DNA of 6,979 nt, from the NCBI GenBank assembly GCA_964485515.1, contig CAZALT010000179.1:1-6979 (forward strand), given 5' to 3'. Positions 1 through 4,370 of the stretch are shown here, one piece after another. This stretch comes from CAZALT01 sp964485515 (lineage in GTDB: Bacteria; Actinomycetota; Acidimicrobiia; Acidimicrobiales; Acidimicrobilacustridaceae). Both the position numbers and the translations under genes were made by a program. The notes beneath the pieces were generated by a model. The model made no database searches and was not told the origin of the DNA. It saw only the letters and a program-made list of their open reading frames with translations. Every line of letters starts with the position of its first letter. Position 1 is the stretch's first letter.

Positions 1-1
1 G

Positions 2-292
2 TGGCCCGGCTTCGGCGACAACAGCCGGGTCCTCAAGTGGATCGTGCAGCGCCTCAACGGCGAGGGCGGGTCGGTCGAGACGGCCATCGGCCACGTCCCC
101 ACCGCCGACGCCATCGACCGCACCGGCCTCGGCCTCGACGACGCCCTCATGGCCAAGATCCTCAAGGTCGACAACGACGCCTGGCGCGCCGAGATCCCCC
201 AGCTCGAGGGTCACTACGAGTCCATCGGCTCCCAACTCCCCGACGAGCTGCGCGACGAACTGCGTGCGCTCGAGAAGCGCCTCGCCAACTAG
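2..292 (+). CDS. pckG: Phosphoenolpyruvate carboxykinase (GTP), C-terminal fragment
   Basis: This is the 3' end of a cytosolic GTP-dependent PEP carboxykinase, which converts oxaloacetate and GTP to PEP, GDP and CO2 at the entry to gluconeogenesis. The frame is open from the window edge and starts WPGFGDNSRVLKWIVQR, the highly conserved C-terminal segment of GTP-PEPCKs near the guanine-binding edge. It is followed by an ETAIGHVPTADAIDRTGL block and the usual charged C-terminal helix ending LRDELRALEKRLAN. Only 96 residues of an enzyme normally about 600 long are present, so the catalytic Mn and PEP sites lie outside the window. An internal ATG at 44 is not a real start, because conserved sequence continues upstream of it. 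The TAG stop is followed by several hairpins. Identification is firm, from family motifs recalled rather than searched. Confidence 0.94.
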   Translation, partial: WPGFGDNSRVLKWIVQRLNGEGGSVETAIGHVPTADAIDRTGLGLDDALMAKILKVDNDAWRAEIPQLEGHYESIGSQLPDELRDELRALEKRLAN

Positions 293-302
293 AACCGGCA
301 TC

Positions 303-341
303 TCGCCGTCTGGCGAATCTGTCCTCTCGCCCTCCAGGCGA
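303..341 (+). other. Two consecutive small hairpins with the same stem (TCGCC/GGCGA)
   Basis: Just after the pckG stop, TCGCC pairs with GGCGA twice: 303-307 with 312-316 (loop GTCT) and 327-331 with 337-341 (loop CTCCA). The second copy reads like a diverged duplicate of the first. They could slow polymerase, protect the pckG mRNA 3' end, or be chance in GC-rich DNA. No T-tract follows either hairpin. Confidence 0.4.
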
Positions 342-353
342 AAGTGATGTGAA

Positions 354-395
354 ATGAGGTGGTGACTCGCAAGGGTTGCCACCTCATCTCGTTTT
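354..395 (+). terminator. 15-bp hairpin with GCAA tetraloop, probable pckG terminator
   Basis: Positions 354-368 pair with 373-387 over 15 base pairs. The outer nine (ATGAGGTGG/CCACCTCAT) are perfect Watson-Crick, and the inner six include G-U wobbles. The hairpin is closed by GCAA, a GNRA tetraloop. CTCGTTTT follows at 388-395, giving a short T-run. This fits an intrinsic terminator for pckG. The use of G-U pairs and a GNRA loop also fits an RNA-level structure in the leader of the next gene, whose ribosome binding site begins about 35 bases downstream. A second small hairpin (CACCGG at 406-411 with CCGGTG at 417-422) sits between the two. Confidence 0.6.
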
Positions 396-443
396 CCGTC
401 GACACCACCGGCACGACCGGTGACTCCCAGGGGGAATGCAACC

Positions 444-680
444 GTGACCGTCACCGCCTATGTGCTCATCCAAACCGAGGTCGGCAAGGCCGCGCAGGTC
501 GCCGAGGAGGTCGGCGCCATCACCGGGGTCGTGTCCGCCGACGACGTCACCGGCCCCTACGACGTGATCGCGCGAGCGGAGGCGGACTCGGTCGACGATC
601 TCGGCCGGATGGTCGTCAGCCGCGTCCAGCTCATCGACGGCATCACCAGGACGCTCACCTGCCCCGTGGTGAACCTCTGA
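444..680 (+). CDS. Stand-alone Lrp/AsnC ligand-binding (RAM) domain protein
   Basis: This is a 78-residue protein with a single RAM/SMART fold, the effector-binding and oligomerisation half of Lrp/AsnC regulators. It begins MTVTAYVLIQTEVGKAAQVA, followed by EVGAITGVVSADDVTGPYDV, ARAEADSVDDLGRMV, and an end strand TRTLTCPVVNL. The beta-alpha-beta-beta-alpha-beta order and the G-V-x-x-A-x-x-V-T-G-x-Y-D signature are typical. No DNA-binding HTH is present and none is encoded upstream, so it is not itself a classical repressor. Such orphan RAM proteins are common in actinobacteria and may bind amino acids or mix with full-length Lrp proteins; the role here is inferred. GTG 444 is preferred over the in-frame GTG 420 because AGGGGGA (429-435) lies eight bases before it and the domain begins there. 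A tandem repeat overlaps its last codons. Confidence 0.86.
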   Translation: MTVTAYVLIQTEVGKAAQVAEEVGAITGVVSADDVTGPYDVIARAEADSVDDLGRMVVSRVQLIDGITRTLTCPVVNL

Positions 681-759
681 AGCCGGCCGTGAGCCTCTGC
701 ACCTGTCGTGAGCCTCTGAGCCTGTCGTGAGCCTCGTGAGCCTGTCATGAGCCGCTGAG
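662..759 (+). repeat. Degenerate 19-20 bp tandem repeat overlapping the RAM gene stop
   Basis: About five units run head to tail: 662-681, 682-701, 702-720, 721-740 and 741-759. The consensus is CCTGTCGTGAGCCTCTGAG. The first, most diverged unit is the end of the upstream gene itself (codons for VVNL and the TGA), so the array looks like a local amplification of that 3' end. Units two and three are nearly identical over their first 14 bases, which suggests recent or continuing slippage. Confidence 0.75.
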
Positions 760-774
760 CCCGGAACCCGATCG

Positions 775-808
775 CGACAGAGCCCCCGCCTGGGCGGGGG
801 CTCTGTCG
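775..808. terminator. Perfect 16-bp hairpin between convergent genes, bidirectional terminator
   Basis: CGACAGAGCCCCCGCC (775-790) is perfectly complementary to GGCGGGGGCTCTGTCG (793-808) around a two-base TG spacer, so effectively 15 pairs with a four-base loop. It lies between the plus-strand RAM gene with its repeat and the minus-strand NlpC/P60 gene (stop at 832), and would serve both. There is no T-tract on either side, as is common for actinobacterial terminators. Confidence 0.85.
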
Positions 809-831
809 TATCGTGCGTGTGTTGGTCGGGA

Positions 832-2031
832 TCAGAGGCGGCCGTAGCCGCTGGGGGTCTTCCACCAGCCGTCGAGCGGCGTGATGCCGACGCCGCGGCC
901 CGAACGGTAGGCGTGGATGAGCGAGTTGCCACCCATGTAGATGGCCACGTGCTCGGAGCCACCGCCACCCCAGAAGACGAGGTCGCCCGGCTGGAGGTCG
1001 CCGCGGCCGATGCGCGTGGTCATCTGGTACTGGGCCCCGCTGTAGTGCGGGAGCCTGATGCCGACCTGGGCGTAGGCCCAGGCCACGAGACCGGAGCAGT
1101 CGAACGAACCCGGGCCGCCGGCACCCCACACGTAGGGGGCGCCCAGGCGGCTCTGCGCCGCAGCGATCGCACCGCTGGCGCCCGAACCGACCGGGGGCGG
1201 CGGGAGCGACGGAGCGCTCTCCTTGGGAGCGGACTGCACTGGTGGGGTGGTCGAGCGCGTGGTGTCGGAGCCGCCGGCGTTGCCCGGGTTGCCGCCGTTG
1301 GCCGTGTTGCCACCGGTTCCGGTGCTACCGCCGGTCGCGGGGCGTGCTGCGGCTGCACGTTGGGCCGCCGCAGCTGCGGCCGCGGCCTCGGCGACGGCTT
1401 GGCGCTTGGCCTCGACGAGTGTGGCGAGCTCGCCCTGGGCCTTGGCAGTGACCGCTCGCTGTTCGCCAGCGGCCTTCTCGGCCTGGTCCTGCTTGGCCTG
1501 GATCTGCTCGGTGAGGGCTTCGGCCTCGGCTTGCTTGGCCTCGAGGTCGACGATGTCCCGCTCGGCCTCCTGCTTGGCCGCGGCCAGGTTGTCGAGCGCG
1601 TCGCTACGACTCCCGGTGGTCACCTTGGCGTAGACCTGCTTCTGGGCGACGGTGTCGCCCTCGGCGGTCATCAGGGCGTCGAACTGCGGGGCCGAGCCGC
1701 CCGACACGTAGGCCGACACGGAGAAGGAGCGCAGCTCCTCGGTGCGCGCTTGCACCTCGGCCTGGGTCTTGTCGGCCCGAGCCTGGGCCTCGACGACCTC
1801 CTCCTGGACCTTGTACAGCTCGTAGCTGGCGGCCTCTTCCTCGGCCTGGAGGTCCATGACCTTGGCGTCGAGCGCGTTCAGCTCCTTGGCCAGCTGCGCG
1901 GCCTCGGCCTGCTTGTCGGCGATCTGGTCGGCCTGGGCGGGGATGACTGATGCGGCGATCATTCCACCGGCGACGAAGCCGGTGGCGATCAGGCGACGCG
2001 TGGTCCGTCGGGGATGTCGTCTGGGAAACAT
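832..2031 (-). CDS. Secreted NlpC/P60 peptidoglycan endopeptidase with N-terminal coiled coil (RipA-like)
   Basis: This 399-residue exported cell-wall hydrolase probably cleaves the stem peptide (D-Glu-diaminopimelate bond) during wall remodelling or daughter-cell separation. Residues 1-34 are a signal peptide: an arginine-rich N-region with TRRLIA (a weak twin-arginine resemblance), a hydrophobic stretch, and cleavage after AQA. Residues about 35-245 are a long Ala/Glu/Gln/Lys coiled coil. About 246-290 is a Gly/Thr/Ser/Pro linker. The last roughly 115 residues are the NlpC/P60 domain, with catalytic Cys312 in FDCSGL, His361 in SEHVAIY and His373 as the third polar residue. The architecture matches actinobacterial RipA-type hydrolases, whose coiled coil holds the catalytic domain inactive. 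ATG 2031 is chosen over GTG 2106 because it gives a normal signal peptide and lies below a promoter-like pair, although no clear Shine-Dalgarno is present. Confidence 0.9.
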   Translation of the reverse strand: MFPRRHPRRTTRRLIATGFVAGGMIAASVIPAQADQIADKQAEAAQLAKELNALDAKVMDLQAEEEAASYELYKVQEEVVEAQARADKTQAEVQARTEELRSFSVSAYVSGGSAPQFDALMTAEGDTVAQKQVYAKVTTGSRSDALDNLAAAKQEAERDIVDLEAKQAEAEALTEQIQAKQDQAEKAAGEQRAVTAKAQGELATLVEAKRQAVAEAAAAAAAAQRAAAARPATGGSTGTGGNTANGGNPGNAGGSDTTRSTTPPVQSAPKESAPSLPPPPVGSGASGAIAAAQSRLGAPYVWGAGGPGSFDCSGLVAWAYAQVGIRLPHYSGAQYQMTTRIGRGDLQPGDLVFWGGGGSEHVAIYMGGNSLIHAYRSGRGVGITPLDGWWKTPSGYGRL

Positions 2032-2044
2032 ATGTTGCGGAATC

Positions 2045-2073
2045 TTTACAGAACACCGTCGAGGACGCAACAA
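2045..2073 (-). promoter_or_regulatory. Candidate promoter of the NlpC/P60 gene
   Basis: On the minus strand TTGTTG (2068-2073) and TGTAAA (2045-2050) are separated by exactly 17 bases. They match the sigma-70 consensus at three and four of six positions. Initiation would fall near 2038, giving a leader of only about seven bases before ATG 2031. The AT-rich patch stands out in GC-rich surroundings. The match is moderate. Confidence 0.35.
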
Positions 2074-2111
2074 GTCCGACGAAGAGATGGGCCGGTCATC
2101 GGCCACACCGC

Positions 2112-2139
2112 CCGCGATCGGCGTCCCGACCGCGATCGG
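2112..2139. promoter_or_regulatory. Operator-like double CGATCG site upstream of the NlpC/P60 gene
   Basis: CCGCGATCGG occurs at 2112-2121 and again at 2130-2139, an 18-bp period. Between the two CGATCG cores, GTC (2123-2125) and GAC (2128-2130) are also complementary, so 2115-2138 forms an interrupted palindrome of 24 bp. The site lies about 40 bases upstream of the promoter-like -35 hexamer of the NlpC/P60 gene, a reasonable place for an activator or repressor. I do not recognise the binding protein. Confidence 0.35.
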
Positions 2140-2255
2140 ACCAACGCGCCCATCTGCCTACGTCACGTGGTCACTCGGCCATCCACCGCGGCGAACTCAT
2201 GCGAACAACCGAAATCCGGTGAACCCCCCGGGAGTCGTCGCCGACCGACAGTCGT

Positions 2256-2618
2256 TCAGGTCACCCCGACGACCATGGCTCGGATGCCGAGACCCATGAG
2301 GAAGAGGCTGCCGAACCCGTAGAGCAGGTACTTGTGCGGTGCGAGCTGCGCCCGGTAGCTGTAGATGAGCCCGACGGTGATGATCGCCACGAAGCCGTAG
2401 AACATGTGGAACGCGGGCGCCTCGAACCCTTGCCCTGCAACCAGCCCCACGCCCATGGCGACCTGCCCGAAGATCGAGATCTCGGCGATGGCGATGAACC
2501 ACCACAGGGCACGGATGCGCAGCGCGGGGACCCAGTTCGCAACCAGCGCCCACAGGCCGGCGAGGCCGTTCGAGGCGATCACGAACCAGGCGAACGACTC
2601 GTGGAGATCGACGAGCAT
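2256..2618 (-). CDS. Four-helix integral membrane protein, second gene of the heme-monooxygenase unit
   Basis: This 120-residue hydrophobic protein has four predicted transmembrane helices at about 10-30, 37-61, 67-88 and 96-118. Aromatic and small residues are typical of a helical bundle. His6 and Glu8 sit just before helix 1, Glu46 is inside helix 2, His71 starts helix 3 in FHMFYGF, and His95 precedes helix 4. I do not recognise a named family. The buried or interface histidines would suit heme or metal binding, but that is a guess prompted by its neighbour. The ATG follows the heme-monooxygenase stop after only 16 bases with no Shine-Dalgarno in between, so translational coupling is likely. 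Starts farther upstream in this frame would overlap the monooxygenase and give an Arg/Ser-rich shadow sequence. Confidence 0.82.
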   Translation of the reverse strand: MLVDLHESFAWFVIASNGLAGLWALVANWVPALRIRALWWFIAIAEISIFGQVAMGVGLVAGQGFEAPAFHMFYGFVAIITVGLIYSYRAQLAPHKYLLYGFGSLFLMGLGIRAMVVGVT

Positions 2619-2634
2619 GGAGGATGTCGGACCG

Positions 2635-2964
2635 TCAGCCCTGGCCGGGCGACGAGATCTCGACCGAGTACGACCAGATCTCGCTGTGCTGGGTGACCGG
2701 GGCGCCGCTGGGCGCCGGCTTGTCGGCACCGGCGTGGCCGTGCTGGAAGGCCTGCGAGCTGACCCAGGCGTTGAACGTGTCCTCGTCACGCCAGCGGGTG
2801 ACCACGAGCCACGTGTCGCGATCATCGGTGGGGCGCAGCAGCTCGAAGCCCTCGAAGCCCTCCTGTCCGTCCACGGCTCCGGCCCGGGCTGCGAAGCGCT
2901 TGGCGAGCTCCTCGCCATTGCCTTCGGACACGGTGATGGCGTTGATCTTGATGACCGATCCCAT
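2635..2964 (-). CDS. Heme-degrading monooxygenase of the IsdG/MhuD (ABM-fold) family
   Basis: This 109-residue protein of the dimeric alpha-beta (ABM) fold probably opens heme with O2 and reductant to release iron in the cytoplasm. The N-terminus VIKINAITV, then EELAKRFAARA, GFEGFELLRP and WLVVTRW closely follow Mycobacterium MhuD as I recall it (VVKINAIEV, GFLGFQLLRP). The family's Asn-Trp-His active-site set appears as Asn8, Trp67 and His77. The Trp-His spacing of ten matches IsdG, whereas MhuD has nine; the nearby His75 is an alternative ligand. The ATG at 2964 has AGGAG (2972-2976) seven bases upstream, the clearest ribosome binding site on this strand. It is first in a two-gene unit with the membrane protein at 2256-2618. 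No IdeR or Fur box is obvious upstream. Which product it forms (biliverdin, staphylobilin or mycobilin) cannot be told. Confidence 0.86.
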   Translation of the reverse strand: MGSVIKINAITVSEGNGEELAKRFAARAGAVDGQEGFEGFELLRPTDDRDTWLVVTRWRDEDTFNAWVSSQAFQHGHAGADKPAPSGAPVTQHSEIWSYSVEISSPGQG

Positions 2965-2976
2965 GGGGAGGCTCCT

Positions 2977-3161
2977 CTTCGTTGGCGGAGTCGTGCTCGT
3001 CCGGATGCGAGGTGAGCGACCGGCACCAGGTGCGGGCCGCGGGTCGAGCCCGGCCGACGGTAGTCGCGCCCGGTATCTCGGCCCCACCCGGGTGTGCTCG
3101 GTGGCGACGATCTCGCCGGACCGTCCTCGTGGTCGGAAGCAGGGCTCGTGGCGACCCGCCC
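2977..3161. other. Divergent spacer between the heme-monooxygenase unit and map
   Basis: This 185-bp gene-free stretch must hold the minus-strand promoter of the monooxygenase unit. I cannot point to a convincing -35/-10 pair for it; TACCGT within GACTACCGTC on the minus strand is the nearest -10-like element and has no good -35. Two short perfect palindromes occur: GCACC-A-GGTGC at 3023-3033 and CACCCGGGTG at 3085-3094. Either could be a small operator, but both are within chance expectation for this GC content. Confidence 0.3.
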
Positions 3162-3167
3162 TACACT
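3162..3167 (+). promoter_or_regulatory. -10-like element TACACT for map and its upstream ORF
   Basis: TACACT matches the TANNNT pattern of actinobacterial -10 elements and lies seven bases before a GTG at 3175. A seven-base gap puts the expected start of transcription at or beside that GTG. No recognisable -35 hexamer lies 16-18 bases upstream. Confidence 0.45.
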
Positions 3168-3174
3168 TGCCCCG

Positions 3175-3210
3175 GTGAGGAACCAGGACCGACCGGACCT
3201 CGACCGATGA
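3175..3210 (+). CDS. Possible leaderless 11-codon upstream ORF before map
   Basis: GTG at 3175 opens a short frame encoding VRNQDRPDLDR (initiator read as Met) and ending in TGA at 3208-3210. The last two stop-codon bases are the first two of GAGGAG (3209-3214), the ribosome binding site of map. A TANNNT element seven bases upstream would make it leaderless, an arrangement frequent in mycobacteria and relatives. A ribosome ending here would cover or release the map start site, so the ORF could couple or modulate map translation. The peptide has no recognisable motif or regulatory amino-acid run, and the frame is short enough to be chance. Confidence 0.35.
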   Translation: MRNQDRPDLDR

Positions 3211-3220
3211 GGAGCTCGAC

Positions 3221-4192
3221 ATGGTGAACTCCAACGATCCCTGCTGGTGCGGCAGCGGCAAGAAGTTCAAGCGGTGCCACAAGGACAGCCAGGACCACGT
3301 TCGCCCCGGCCGCCTGAGCCCCACCCGCGACGTGCCCGCGACCATCGCTCGTCCCGACTACGCCGAGACCGGCCAGCCCCGGAAGTGGGACGAACCCGAG
3401 GTGAAGTCGCCCGACGTCATCGCCCGCATGCGGCGCGCCGGACGAGCGGCCGCCGAGATCCTCGCCATCGGCGGCGCCGCGGTCGCTCCGGGTGTCACCA
3501 CCGACGAGCTCGACGCCGTCGTGCACCAGGCCACCATCGATCGCGGCGGCTACCCCAGCCCCCTCAATTACCGGGGCTTCCCCAAGTCGCTGTGCACCTC
3601 GGTGAACGAGGTCATCTGCCACGGCATCCCCGACGACCGGGCACTGCGCGACGGCGACATCGTCAACCTCGACGTCACCATCTACCTCGACGGAGTCCAC
3701 GGCGACACCAACGCCACGTTCTTCGTCGGTCAGGTCGACGACGTCACCGGGCGCCTCGTGCAGGTCACCCGCGAGTGCCTCCAGCTCGGCATCGCTGCCG
3801 TGCGTCCCGGGGCCAAGTTCAACGAGATCGGCAAGGCGATCGAGACCCACGCCCACGCCAACCGGTTCGAGGTCATCCGCGCGTTCGTCGGCCATGGCAT
3901 CGGCGAGCAGTTCCACTCCTCGCTCCAGATCCCGCACTACTACGAGCCGCGTCTGCCCCTCGTCATCGAGGAGGGCATGACCTTCACCATCGAGCCCATG
4001 ATCGCGGTGGGGACGTGGCAGCACCGCATGTGGGACGACGACTGGACCGCGGTCACCGCCGACGGCAGCCGCACCGCGCAGTTCGAGCACACGTTGCTCG
4101 TCACGGCCGACGGCGTCGACATCCTCACGCAGCTGCCGACGGAAGGCTCGGCGCTCACGCTCCCCGGCGCGGCAACGACGGCATCGGCCTGA
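3221..4192 (+). CDS. map: Type I methionine aminopeptidase with N-terminal SEC-C zinc motif
   Basis: This 323-residue cytosolic metallopeptidase removes the initiator methionine from nascent proteins. Residues 6-21 form a SEC-C motif (Cys8, Cys10, Cys19, His20 in CWCGSGKKFKRCHK), a small zinc-binding tail also found in SecA and thought to dock on ribosomes or partner proteins. A linker to about residue 60 leads to the pita-bread fold. The five metal ligands are visible: Asp151 (NLDVT), Asp162 (HGDTN), His225 (GHGIG), Glu258 (TIEPM) and Glu289 (FEHT). His134 (ICHGIP) and His232 are the usual substrate-site histidines. An Ala/Thr/Pro-rich tail ends the protein. The ATG has GAGGAG (3209-3214) six bases upstream. 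It is divergent from the heme-monooxygenase unit and convergent with the DUF4352-like gene. All catalytic residues are present, so it should be active. Confidence 0.96.
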   Translation: MVNSNDPCWCGSGKKFKRCHKDSQDHVRPGRLSPTRDVPATIARPDYAETGQPRKWDEPEVKSPDVIARMRRAGRAAAEILAIGGAAVAPGVTTDELDAVVHQATIDRGGYPSPLNYRGFPKSLCTSVNEVICHGIPDDRALRDGDIVNLDVTIYLDGVHGDTNATFFVGQVDDVTGRLVQVTRECLQLGIAAVRPGAKFNEIGKAIETHAHANRFEVIRAFVGHGIGEQFHSSLQIPHYYEPRLPLVIEEGMTFTIEPMIAVGTWQHRMWDDDWTAVTADGSRTAQFEHTLLVTADGVDILTQLPTEGSALTLPGAATTASA

Positions 4193-4370
4193 CCCGCACC
4201 GACCCGCTCGCCCGGTGAGGGCGGCGCCGTCGAGACGTTCGGCTCGGGGACCCAGCTGAGGAAGGCATCGCCGCCGACACACCCGACGTCGAGCTGGAAC
4301 ACCTCACCGGGCGTCACGACCAAGGTGTCGATGGCGACGTCGCCTGCGCTGCCGTGACGTGGGTGGGACG
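4193..4370. other. Convergent spacer with a 12-bp inverted repeat and coding-like composition
   Basis: This is the gap between the map stop and the stop of the DUF4352-like gene. CGCCCGGTGAGG (4209-4220) and CCTCACCGGGCG (4302-4313) are perfect inverted copies 81 bases apart. GGCGACGTCGCC (4333-4344) is a perfect 12-bp palindrome. On the minus strand a frame open from 4401 downward reads DTLVVTPGEVFQLDVGCVGG and DAFLSWVPEPNVST, with about 37 of 41 codons ending in G or C by hand count. It has no good start and runs antisense into map, so it is at best a gene remnant. Its third positions coincide with those of the map frame, so the bias could equally reflect a former map extension. Confidence 0.35.

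Noticed and set aside
1..357. Arg/Pro-rich 118-codon open frame over the pckG end
   Set aside because: It is an out-of-frame shadow; conserved PEP carboxykinase sequence is in the other plus frame through 292.
817..1950. 377-codon plus-strand open frame opposite the NlpC/P60 gene
   Set aside because: Low-complexity Gly/Leu/Arg antisense shadow; the minus strand has a signal peptide, coiled coil and catalytic NlpC/P60 motifs.
2032..2280. c-di-AMP (ydaO-type) riboswitch upstream of the NlpC/P60 gene
   Set aside because: These riboswitches often precede actinobacterial wall hydrolases, so I looked, but the conserved blocks are not recognisable on the minus strand and a promoter-like pair lies between the region and the start.
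2965..3174. IdeR/DtxR iron box controlling the heme monooxygenase
   Set aside because: No sequence resembling the TTAGGTTAGGCTAACCTAA-type palindrome is present in the divergent spacer.
3161..4282. 373-codon minus-strand open frame opposite map
   Set aside because: Antisense shadow of a complete methionine aminopeptidase; Val/Asp/Gly-rich with no recognisable domain.
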